Positions 1 through 5,005 of a stretch of DNA of 5,005 nucleotides are shown here, piece by piece. The notes beneath the pieces are model-generated. The model searched no databases. It was not told the origin of the DNA and saw only the letters and a list, made by a program, of their open reading frames with translations. The translations under genes were made by a program, and so were the position numbers. Every line of letters begins with the position of its first letter. The first letter of the stretch is position 1. The stretch comes from Woeseia sp. (GTDB lineage: Bacteria > Pseudomonadota > Gammaproteobacteria > Steroidobacterales > Woeseiaceae), in contig JABIUH010000438.1 in NCBI GenBank assembly GCA_018701055.1, forward strand, positions 1-5,005. The letters run 5' to 3'.

Positions 1-1204
1 AACGATCAGATGATCCGTGTTTCTGACCCATTGCCCCGATAGAGCCCATACCGCGATACGACTTATAAGAGCGGCCCTGGTACAACTCGACCTCGCCCGG
101 AGACTCTTCTGTGCCAGCAAAAAGACCGCCTATCATTACAGAATAAGCGCCGGCAACGAGTGCCTTCGCGATATCGCCCGAATAACGAATGCCGCCGTCT
201 GCAATGAGAGGAACACCCTTCTTAGCCAGCGCCGCCGCCACTTCGGCGACCGCAGAGATTTGCGGTACGCCAACGCCAGCGACAACACGAGTGGTACAAA
301 TAGAACCCGGCCCAATGCCAACTTTCACGCCATCGGCACCTGCATCGACCAAGGCCTCTGCGGCATCAGCGGTCACAATATTGCCGCCAATCAACTGCAG
401 ATCCGGATAGTCCTTTTTGATTTGCGCGACTCGATCGATCACACCTTTAGAGAACCCGTGCGATGTATCAACAACGACAACGTCGACGCCAGCTTCTACC
501 AAGGCCGCAACGCGCTCGTCAGTGTCGTATCCAGTGCCAACGGCCGCCCCGACCCGCAACGCGCCTCGATCATCTTTACATGCGCGCGGAAATTCACTCG
601 CCTTCTGAAAGTCTTTTGCGGTGATCATGCCGCGTAGCTCAAAGCCGTCTGACACCACCAACACTTTTTCGATGCGGTGTTTGTGCAGCAATGAAAGAAC
701 CTCATAGTCATCCGCGCCTTCTCGTACGGTGACGAGTCGGTCTTGCGGAGTCATGACAGTTGAAACAGGAGCATCCAGGTGCGTCTCGAAACGCAAATCC
801 CGATGCGTCACAATACCGATGGTCTCCTTGCCCGCAACCACTGGCACACCTGAGATGCCCATCGCCTTGGTCAGATCGATGACAGCACGGATCGTCATGT
901 CCGGCGAGACTGTGATGGGATCGCGAACGATGCCGCTCTCGAATTTCTTAACCTTGAGCACTTCGCGCGCCTGCATCTCTGGCTGCATATTCTTGTGGAT
1001 AATGCCAAGACCACCTTCTTGCGCTAGCGCAATCGCCAGGCCAGCCTCAGTTACCGTATCCATTGCCGCCGAAAGCAGCGGCAGATTCAGGGTTATGCCG
1101 GTGGTCACCTTTGTGCTGAGGTCAACTTCCCGCGGCAAGACTTCCGAGTAAGCTGGTTGCAGCAATACGTCATCAAAGGTTAATGCATCCTTGGCAATGC
1201 GCAT
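1..1204 (-). CDS. guaB: Inosine-5'-monophosphate dehydrogenase (IMPDH), C-terminus cut by window edge
   Basis: Catalyses the NAD-dependent oxidation of IMP to XMP, the committed step of guanine nucleotide synthesis in the cytoplasm. The 401 visible codons (E. coli enzyme about 488) start MRIAKDALTFDDVLLQPAYS, the typical IMPDH N-terminus. Two CBS domains lie at about residues 94-146 and 148-204 and are inserted in the TIM barrel as usual. The catalytic loop GPGSICTTR is at 298-306, with the nucleophile Cys303. IMP-binding elements DGGIR (336-340) and YRGMGSIGAM (383-392) are intact. The last codon seen is Arg401 of SSDR, where the mobile flap begins; about 85 residues are off the left edge. 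The ATG at 1204 is preceded by AGGA (1213-1216), 8 bases away, and by a sigma70-like promoter. The gene is divergent from xseA, as in other Gammaproteobacteria; guaA would be expected downstream, outside the window. No frameshift or missing active-site residue is seen. Confidence 0.97.
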   Translation of the reverse strand, partial: MRIAKDALTFDDVLLQPAYSEVLPREVDLSTKVTTGITLNLPLLSAAMDTVTEAGLAIALAQEGGLGIIHKNMQPEMQAREVLKVKKFESGIVRDPITVSPDMTIRAVIDLTKAMGISGVPVVAGKETIGIVTHRDLRFETHLDAPVSTVMTPQDRLVTVREGADDYEVLSLLHKHRIEKVLVVSDGFELRGMITAKDFQKASEFPRACKDDRGALRVGAAVGTGYDTDERVAALVEAGVDVVVVDTSHGFSKGVIDRVAQIKKDYPDLQLIGGNIVTADAAEALVDAGADGVKVGIGPGSICTTRVVAGVGVPQISAVAEVAAALAKKGVPLIADGGIRYSGDIAKALVAGAYSVMIGGLFAGTEESPGEVELYQGRSYKSYRGMGSIGAMGQKHGSSDR

Positions 1205-1212
1205 GTCTGATT

Positions 1213-1216
1213 TCCT
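1213..1216 (-). promoter_or_regulatory. Ribosome binding site of guaB
   Basis: AGGA on the minus strand ends 8 bases before the guaB ATG. This supports 1204 as the start; the protein alignment from memory with E. coli GuaB agrees. Confidence 0.6.
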
Positions 1217-1240
1217 ATCCAGGAGGGGGTAAAACGATCA

Positions 1241-1269
1241 ATTGTACGCAACCCGCATTTGCCGGTAAA
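1241..1269 (-). promoter_or_regulatory. Probable sigma70-type promoter of guaB
   Basis: Reading the minus strand, TTTACC (1264-1269) stands exactly 17 bases before TACAAT (1241-1246). These resemble the -35 consensus TTGACA (4 of 6) and the -10 consensus TATAAT (5 of 6). Transcription would start near 1234, giving a leader of about 30 bases that contains the AGGA ribosome binding site. One copy of a GGCAAAT motif (1257-1263) lies in the spacer, so a repressor bound there would block RNA polymerase. The assignment rests on consensus matching by eye. Confidence 0.55.
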
Positions 1270-1307
1270 CGCTGGTCTGGCAAATTAACGCCGTATCGGC
1301 AAATTAA
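1257..1307. repeat. Three-copy GGCAAAT repeat cluster at the guaB promoter (candidate operator)
   Basis: On the plus strand GGCAAATTAA occurs twice as a perfect 10-base direct repeat (1279-1288 and 1298-1307), 19 bases start to start. A third copy in opposite orientation, ATTTGCC, is at 1257-1263, forming a 7-base inverted repeat with the copy at 1279-1285 (15 bases between) and an 8-base one, ATTTGCCG/CGGCAAAT, with that at 1297-1304. The inverted copy sits between the -35 and -10 of the guaB promoter and the direct pair lies just upstream of the -35. Such phasing of nearly two helical turns fits a regulator or an UP-like element. It does not resemble the E. coli PurR box as I remember it, and the binding factor is unknown. 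Confidence 0.45.
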
Positions 1308-1324
1308 ATTCCACCGTGACCATT

Positions 1325-1493
1325 CTAGCCCGGACTATTCATGAATCGCCGCGATGATTGGGCAGAGACTTGTTTACACACAGGATTTTCCGACCGAGCG
1401 GAATATCCGGGTATATTCCCGAGGCAGGAACATCCTGTGTGTAAACAAATATCAAGCAAGGGCGCGAGCGTATTCGTGAATAGTTCGGGCTAG
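1325..1493. repeat. Nested coaxial palindrome, possible MITE-like element
   Basis: Two pairs of arms share one symmetry axis at position 1409. Outer arms 1326-1346 and 1472-1492 are 21 bases each, with two mismatches (1333/1485 and 1342/1476). Inner arms 1370-1386 (TTGTTTACACACAGGAT) and 1432-1448 are a perfect 17-base inverted repeat. A further TTCC/GGAA pairing (1388-1391 with 1427-1430) and a central 7-base hairpin (1400-1406 with 1413-1419, loop of six) fill the middle. The segments 1347-1369 and 1449-1471 between the arms pair poorly. CTAG stands at both outer limits (1325-1328, 1490-1493); being itself palindromic it could be part of the arms or a target duplication. There is no convincing ORF. 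Size, terminal inverted repeats and position between two promoters fit a small non-autonomous transposable element, but family membership is inference. A pure regulatory or RNA-hairpin role is the alternative. Confidence 0.6.
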
Positions 1494-1501
1494 GACCCAC
1501 G

Positions 1502-1507
1502 TATACT
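1502..1507 (+). promoter_or_regulatory. Possible -10 box of xseA, leaderless transcript
   Basis: TATACT matches TATAAT at 5 of 6 positions and ends 7 bases before the first xseA ATG (1515). Transcription would therefore start at or next to the start codon. No Shine-Dalgarno sequence is visible between 1493 and 1514, which fits a leaderless message. No clear -35 hexamer is found at 16-18 bases upstream; that region lies inside the palindrome. Confidence 0.35.
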
Positions 1508-1514
1508 GCCCCCT

Positions 1515-2897
1515 ATGATGGATCTCTCCTCGCAGGCGCCAACAATCCGGGCGATTTCGGTCGCCGAACTCAATCGTCGCGCCAAGACCCTGCTTGAAGA
1601 TGGTATCGCCCGCGTTTGGGTCGATGGCGAGATATCGAATCTATCGCGGCCGGCTTCGGGCCACGTTTACTTCAGCTTGAAAGACAGCTCCGCACAGGTC
1701 AGCGCGGCATGGTTTCGGCAACGCCAACGCGGACCCAGCCATAATCTGAAGAACGGCGATCAAGTGCTGGTCTTCGGCAAAGTCAGCATCTACGAAGCTC
1801 GCGGCAACTATCAGATGATCGTTGAACAGTTGGAACCCGCCGGTGAAGGCGAGTTGCGCGCTAAATTTGACGCATTGAAAACAGCGCTAGCCACGGAAGG
1901 GCTATTTGACGAGACGACCAAGCAAGCGTTGCCAGCCGTGCCGAGGAAAATCGGCATCATAACGTCCCCGTCTGGTGCTGCCGTAAGAGATATCGTCACC
2001 ATACTCAGACGCCGCTTCCCGGCAATTCCAATTGTGGTGTATCCGGCAGCAGTCCAAGGTGTTGCCGCAAAGGCGCAGCTCGTCGACGCTATCGGTCATG
2101 CGGTACGACGAAACGAATGCGATGTATTGATTATTGGTCGCGGCGGTGGCTCCCTCGAGGACCTATGGCCCTTCAATGAAGAAAGTGTCGCTCGTGCCAT
2201 TTTTGCCTGCCCGATTCCAATCGTCAGCGCAGTCGGTCACGAAATCGACTTTACAATCGCTGACTTCGTGGCGGACGTCCGTGCTCCAACACCTTCAGGC
2301 GCGGCAGAAATCGTGGTGCCCGATCAAAACGAATGGCAAAGCCGGCTTGAATATTTAGCCGCAAATATCGAAAAGCTCGCGCAACGCTACCTGGAAGATC
2401 GATTTCAAAGCGTTGACTGGCTTAACAAGCGACTCGCTCAATGCAGCCCCGCAGCGACGGTCGCCCGCCAACGAGACTGGCTACGGAATTTGCAACAAAT
2501 CATGTTGGGCGTCATTCGCACCGACATGTCGTCGCGCGCAAGACAGTTGGAGTCCACCCAATTGAGACTATTGCAGCAATCGCCGGCTGTCGACGTCCAA
2601 CAACGGCTGAATCTTGCCTCGAGCCTACAACAACGACTCGAAACGGCAGCGCACAACATGATCCGAAACCCGCGGGAAAAACTCCATGTGGCGGCCCGCA
2701 CTCTGAACTCTGTTAGTCCGCTGGCAACACTCGAGCGTGGCTACGCAATCGTCAGTAATACCGAGACCGGAAATATTCTGACGAGTGCAGAGACAATCGC
2801 AACCGGTACGCAAATCGAAACTCGTCTGGCTAAAGGTTCCCTGCTCGCGACGGTCACTGGAACCGTGGCAAACGAGCGTAATGGCAATGACGATTAG
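1515..2897 (+). CDS. xseA: Exodeoxyribonuclease VII large subunit
   Basis: Large, catalytic subunit of exonuclease VII, which degrades single-stranded DNA from both ends to oligonucleotides in repair, together with several copies of the small subunit XseB. At 460 residues it matches the E. coli protein (456). The N-terminal OB-fold domain (about 10-110) shows the family block GEISNLSRPASGHVYFSLKD (39-57 region). The catalytic domain follows, with GIITSPSGAAVRDI (147-160), CDVLIIGRGGGSLEDLW (202-218) and SAVGHEIDFTIADFVAD (238-254). A long helical, probably coiled-coil, stretch (about 275-395) precedes the C-terminal SPLATLERGYAIV (401-413). Two ATGs stand in tandem (1515 and 1518); neither has a Shine-Dalgarno sequence, so the start is uncertain by one codon. 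The gene overlaps the M23 peptidase gene downstream. xseB is not in the window, as is normal where it sits with ispA/dxs. Confidence 0.97.
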   Translation: MMDLSSQAPTIRAISVAELNRRAKTLLEDGIARVWVDGEISNLSRPASGHVYFSLKDSSAQVSAAWFRQRQRGPSHNLKNGDQVLVFGKVSIYEARGNYQMIVEQLEPAGEGELRAKFDALKTALATEGLFDETTKQALPAVPRKIGIITSPSGAAVRDIVTILRRRFPAIPIVVYPAAVQGVAAKAQLVDAIGHAVRRNECDVLIIGRGGGSLEDLWPFNEESVARAIFACPIPIVSAVGHEIDFTIADFVADVRAPTPSGAAEIVVPDQNEWQSRLEYLAANIEKLAQRYLEDRFQSVDWLNKRLAQCSPAATVARQRDWLRNLQQIMLGVIRTDMSSRARQLESTQLRLLQQSPAVDVQQRLNLASSLQQRLETAAHNMIRNPREKLHVAARTLNSVSPLATLERGYAIVSNTETGNILTSAETIATGTQIETRLAKGSLLATVTGTVANERNGNDD

Positions 2898-3699
2898 GGT
2901 TAGCCTCGTCCTGACGTTGAGTCTTTGTTTTGCGGAAGCCGGGTCCGCGCCAGAACATTCGCCGTGGCCTGGCGGAATTGCGGTCGTCCCTGTTGAGGGC
3001 GTTACTCGCCCGTTGGTCACCGTCAACGGAAAACCCGCATTGGTCATCCGTGAAGATACTGCGTGGGTAGCCGTCATCGGTATCCCGCTTGACCACGACG
3101 AGTCAACGACACTAACAGCATCAATTGAACGCGCTGGCGCTGCAAGTCAGTCCATTGAGGTGAAACTCGAGGCCGCGAACTATCGCGTGCAACGTCTCAA
3201 CGTTGATCGCAAATACGTCGAGCCCGACCCGGCCGCTCTAGAACGAATATTTGCCGAAAGAAAAGTGATTGATCGCGCGTTGACGCACTGGCACGACACA
3301 CCAATCACCGCTGTTGTGTTGCAGCAGCCGGTTCCGGGCGCCCGCAGTACCAGTTTTGGTTCGCAACGGATATTCAACGATCAACCACGCTCTCCGCATA
3401 AAGGTATGGATATTACGGCGTCAAGCGGCACGCCAATTCTGACGCCGCTTGCGGGTGAGGTCGCTGCCGTCGGTGATTACTACTTCAACGGCAATACCGT
3501 AATCCTCGATCACGGACAGGGACTCATTAGCCTTTATTGCCATTTAAGTGCGATCGACGTAACACCTGGGCAAGCGGTCGCGGCAGGCACTTTACTCGGC
3601 AAGGTAGGCGCCACCGGCAGAGTCACCGGTGCGCATTTACACTTCGCAACCTACTTGAACGGGACCGCCGTTGATCCGAGCCTGCTGCTTTTGCCTTAG
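2881..3699 (+). CDS. Secreted M23-family (LytM-type) zinc metallopeptidase
   Basis: Probable periplasmic peptidoglycan endopeptidase, or amidase/cell-wall regulator of the LytM type. From the chosen ATG it is 272 residues. A signal peptide is clear: the hydrophobic run VSLVLTLSLCFAEA ends about residue 20. Residues ~30-135 look like the beta-rich N-terminal domain often found before M23 domains, with NGKPALVIREDTAWVAVIGI. The M23 domain (about 160-272) keeps the zinc ligands His173 and Asp177 in HKGMDI, the catalytic His221 of YCHLS and the HLH motif (His252, His254), so an active enzyme is expected. The frame is open upstream to an ATG at 2785, but that start would bury the signal peptide inside the chain; 2881 or 2887 fits, and no strong ribosome binding site separates them. 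The start overlaps the end of xseA by 17 bases, so translation is probably coupled and the genes co-transcribed. Its exact substrate cannot be read from the sequence. Confidence 0.93.
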   Translation: MAMTIRVSLVLTLSLCFAEAGSAPEHSPWPGGIAVVPVEGVTRPLVTVNGKPALVIREDTAWVAVIGIPLDHDESTTLTASIERAGAASQSIEVKLEAANYRVQRLNVDRKYVEPDPAALERIFAERKVIDRALTHWHDTPITAVVLQQPVPGARSTSFGSQRIFNDQPRSPHKGMDITASSGTPILTPLAGEVAAVGDYYFNGNTVILDHGQGLISLYCHLSAIDVTPGQAVAAGTLLGKVGATGRVTGAHLHFATYLNGTAVDPSLLLLP

Positions 3700-3700
3700 G

Positions 3701-3720
3701 GACCTACTGATTACAAATCA
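3701..3720 (-). other. tRNA-Thr(UGU) anticodon-arm-like fragment, possible old attachment site
   Basis: Read on the minus strand, the 16 bases TTGTAATCAGTAGGTC (3701-3716) are identical to positions ~33-48 of bacterial tRNA-Thr with anticodon TGT, as I recall E. coli thrU. The five bases before them, ATGAT, match all but two positions of the same tRNA. The 5' half (acceptor, D-arm) and the T-arm are absent, so this is not a functional tRNA. It begins two bases after the stop codon of the M23 gene, at the point where conserved genes give way to an AbiE module. Integrative elements often use the anticodon-to-3' part of tRNA genes as their attachment core, so a leftover junction is possible; chance similarity is not excluded. 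Confidence 0.35.
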
Positions 3721-3751
3721 TTCTCGCAATCCTGCAGCCACTGGGCTTGCC

Positions 3752-3774
3752 GCAATATTTTCTTAGAATATTGC
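3752..3774. terminator. AT-rich hairpin downstream of the M23 gene
   Basis: GCAATATT (3752-3759) and AATATTGC (3767-3774) form a perfect 8-base stem with a 7-base loop, 53 bases after the M23 stop. No T-tract follows on either strand, so as an intrinsic terminator it is weak. It may still act at the end of the xseA operon or simply be an inverted repeat. Confidence 0.3.
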
Positions 3775-3817
3775 CGAGATTCGGCCTATTAGCCATGCGG
3801 TGCGCGGGTACATTCTT

Positions 3818-3861
3818 AAAAAGAAATCGCCTGGTTTGAAGGTCCAGAGACCGTCCAAACC
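3818..3861 (-). terminator. Candidate intrinsic terminator of the abiE operon
   Basis: On the minus strand, after abiEii, GGTTTG/CAAACC (3856-3861 with 3833-3838) encloses an internal loop and a second stem GGTC/GACC (3849-3852 with 3841-3844, loop of four). Six bases later follows TTTCTTTTT (3818-3826). A G/C-containing hairpin followed by a T-run fits Rho-independent termination of leftward transcription about 75 bases after the abiEii stop. The six-base gap before the T-run is longer than usual, which lowers confidence. Confidence 0.45.
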
Positions 3862-3934
3862 TGTCAAAAATTGGATCTGGGAGAAGGCGTTCGGTCCACA
3901 CGTTGGGTTGGATGCACGCTCGGAAATGGACGGG

Positions 3935-4795
3935 TCACCGGCTCAATCGTTCGCAAACAGGACCGAGGATTGCCCGGATCAAACCTGTCGCGTTTTCGAG
4001 AGATAAATCTTCCAGGCCAATCGATGCCGTGTAGGCGGACCATTGCTGCACTTTTAACCGGTCCGTGGAGAATTGCCTCGTCAGACCGACCGGCGTTGCA
4101 GCCGGTACATCGGTCTCGCGACGCTCAAACGTGGCACGCATGGCCGCGTCTATTTCACTTGCTTCGATGGACAGAATATTCAGTATGGCCCACAGATCGA
4201 AATAGTCCTTCATGCGGCTGTTGACTAGTCCCAACGAAACGAGGGCGTGGAATTTTTCCGCCACGACAGTAGCTGGTGAGTAAGCCCGAACGCTGGCGAC
4301 CGGCATATCGAGAAGCGTCGGATACTCTATCGTGTAATCCGGTGTGGTCATCGCATCACCGAATCCAATATCGATGGCGACAGGGATTTGCGTCTTGCCG
4401 AGGTTGGCCACTGTCTTGAGCCGGATACCGCCGTATTGCTGCGCCTCGCGAATCGCTTCCGCAGTCAGGCGGTCTATGTCGTACACCAGCCCGTCGTCTG
4501 CCGGCTGCCGCATGATTTGCGAAAATACAGAAATCAGATGGTCTTCTGACGCATCGCCGAAACCCAGGAAATCGGCATCACGAGTAACGCGATTCTCATC
4601 ACCTATCCAGAGTGTCACCAGCATGCCGCCTTTCAGGACGAACGAGTCTCGATGCGCCGATATCGACAGGCGGTAAATTAGTCGCTCAAGGCCATAGGTA
4701 ACAAGAACGACCTCAAATACTCGGTCTTGTTCGCGAGCGATATTCAGCAGTCGCTGTCGAACCGAGGCCGGTGAGTTTCTCGGCTTGTCAGCCAT
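3935..4795 (-). CDS. abiEii: AbiEii/AbiGii-family nucleotidyltransferase toxin
   Basis: Toxin half of an AbiE toxin-antitoxin / abortive-infection system, a member of the DNA polymerase beta-like nucleotidyltransferase superfamily. In this family AbiEii was described as GTP-binding, and the MenT homologues add nucleotides to tRNA acceptor ends, so the target is probably translation. The 286 residues match the usual length (about 290-300). Motif 1 is FVLKGGMLVTLW (52-63). RVTRDADFLGFG (69-80) supplies the metal-binding Asp73 and Asp75, and IDIGFGD (141-147) probably a third acidic residue. The C-terminal signature SPATVVAEKFHAL (173-185) with Lys181, and NSRMKDYFDLWAI (192-204) with Lys196, Asp197 and Asp200, is intact. 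All key residues seem present, so the toxin is probably active. The ATG at 4795 overlaps the end of the antitoxin gene by 8 bases, implying translational coupling; no strong ribosome binding site is seen. It converges on the xseA-M23 operon. Confidence 0.92.
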   Translation of the reverse strand: MADKPRNSPASVRQRLLNIAREQDRVFEVVLVTYGLERLIYRLSISAHRDSFVLKGGMLVTLWIGDENRVTRDADFLGFGDASEDHLISVFSQIMRQPADDGLVYDIDRLTAEAIREAQQYGGIRLKTVANLGKTQIPVAIDIGFGDAMTTPDYTIEYPTLLDMPVASVRAYSPATVVAEKFHALVSLGLVNSRMKDYFDLWAILNILSIEASEIDAAMRATFERRETDVPAATPVGLTRQFSTDRLKVQQWSAYTASIGLEDLSLENATGLIRAILGPVCERLSR

Positions 4796-5005
4796 TCGCG
4801 GTCAATGCCTCAAGGTAGGGTTGCATCTGCTTCCAAGCCCCGCAGTCCACTGCCACCTTTGCTATTTCGCCGGGTGTCGCTTTGCGTTGCTCTATCGCGC
4901 TACGCAGACACTCCATGGCGACAGATCGGTCAGTGAGACTTCTGTTACGAAACGCATCTGCCAGCGATTTTGCAATTGAATAGATCGGCACGTCGACTCC
5001 CGATA
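4788..5005 (-). CDS. abiEi: AbiEi-family antitoxin/transcriptional repressor, C-terminal part only
   Basis: The last 71 codons of a gene entering from the right edge. The frame is open to the edge, so the GTG at 4991 is probably internal rather than the start. The residues GVDVPIYSIAKSLADAF and the ending EIAKVAVDCGAWKQMQPYLEAL resemble the C-terminal domain of AbiEi antitoxins (typical pattern: V-[YF]-S-x-A-K-[TS]-[VL]-A-D-x-F, then A-x-E-x-L-R-x-A followed by R-x-A-T-x-x-E and M-x-P-Y-L-E-A-L). In characterised AbiE systems this protein has an N-terminal winged helix that represses its own operon at inverted repeats and a C-terminal domain that neutralises AbiEii; the DNA-binding part and promoter are outside the window. 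The stop overlaps the toxin start (ATGGCTGA), as typical for the pair. Identification rests on a short fragment but is strongly backed by the adjacent toxin. Confidence 0.85.
   Translation of the reverse strand, partial: SGVDVPIYSIAKSLADAFRNRSLTDRSVAMECLRSAIEQRKATPGEIAKVAVDCGAWKQMQPYLEALTANG

Noticed and set aside
17..637. 206-residue plus-strand open frame
   Set aside because: It is antisense to guaB, whose protein matches IMPDH residue for residue over conserved motifs; the antisense translation shows no domain and has a shadow-like composition.
729..1151. 140-residue plus-strand open frame
   Set aside because: Also antisense to guaB (CBS and N-terminal region); low-complexity Ser/Thr/Arg-rich translation without a recognisable family.
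1370..1448. Inner 17-base inverted repeat as a bidirectional terminator between guaB and xseA
   Set aside because: The genes diverge from this region, so no terminator is required, and no T-tract follows either arm.
1325..1493. CRISPR array or phage operator as the explanation for the repeats
   Set aside because: The repeats are inverted about one centre, not regularly spaced direct repeats with unique spacers, and no cas or repressor gene is near.
2785..2880. Upstream extension of the M23 peptidase frame to an ATG at 2785
   Set aside because: It would overlap xseA by 113 bases and place 32 charged and polar residues before a clear signal peptide; starts at 2881 or 2887 fit better.
3704..3901. 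65-residue minus-strand open frame after abiEii
   Set aside because: It starts with GTG, runs through the candidate terminator and the AT-rich hairpin, and resembles no family I know; more likely non-coding.
3700..3934. Complete tRNA gene in the gap after the M23 gene
   Set aside because: Only the anticodon arm and variable-loop part can be matched; acceptor stem, D-arm and T-arm are absent, so it is listed as a fragment only.
3871..4224. 117-residue plus-strand open frame overlapping the end of abiEii
   Set aside because: Mostly antisense to the AbiEii C-terminal half, with no recognisable domain and no promoter or ribosome binding site.

Overview
The window reads as a piece of a gammaproteobacterial chromosome. 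The main evidence is the divergent pair guaB (IMP dehydrogenase, leftward) and xseA (exonuclease VII large subunit, rightward), a neighbourhood known from Gammaproteobacteria. By eye the base composition is moderately GC-rich throughout. I cannot name the genus; protein divergence from E. coli suggests an environmental lineage outside the Enterobacterales.

Layout. Positions 1-1204 (minus) hold the first 401 codons of guaB; its C-terminus lies off the left edge. Positions 1205-1514 are the shared guaB/xseA upstream region. It contains a good sigma70-type promoter for guaB, a set of three GGCAAAT-type repeats around that promoter, and an unusual ~169-base nested palindrome with no coding capacity that looks like a small non-autonomous mobile element (MITE-like). 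The palindrome ends only about 9 bases from the probable -10 box of xseA. Positions 1515-2897 (plus) are a full-length xseA. Its stop overlaps the start of a gene for a secreted M23-family (LytM-type) zinc metallopeptidase (2881-3699), so the two are probably one operon.

Right of 3700 the content changes from housekeeping to accessory. A 235-base non-coding gap carries a short sequence matching the anticodon arm of tRNA-Thr(UGU), an AT-rich hairpin, and a hairpin plus T-tract that would terminate leftward transcription. Then comes a leftward AbiE-type toxin-antitoxin / abortive-infection pair: the AbiEii nucleotidyltransferase toxin (3935-4795) preceded by the C-terminal part of its AbiEi antitoxin/repressor (4788-5005, running off the right edge). 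Their reading frames overlap by 8 bases.

How they work together: guaB feeds guanine nucleotide synthesis; xseA acts in DNA repair and degradation of single-stranded DNA; the M23 protein probably trims or activates trimming of peptidoglycan. The AbiE pair is a defence/addiction module that appears to have arrived next to the xseA operon, possibly with the tRNA-like scrap marking an old integration junction. The AbiE system is a known type. The least explained structures are the palindrome in front of xseA and the tRNA-Thr-like fragment at the core/accessory boundary.
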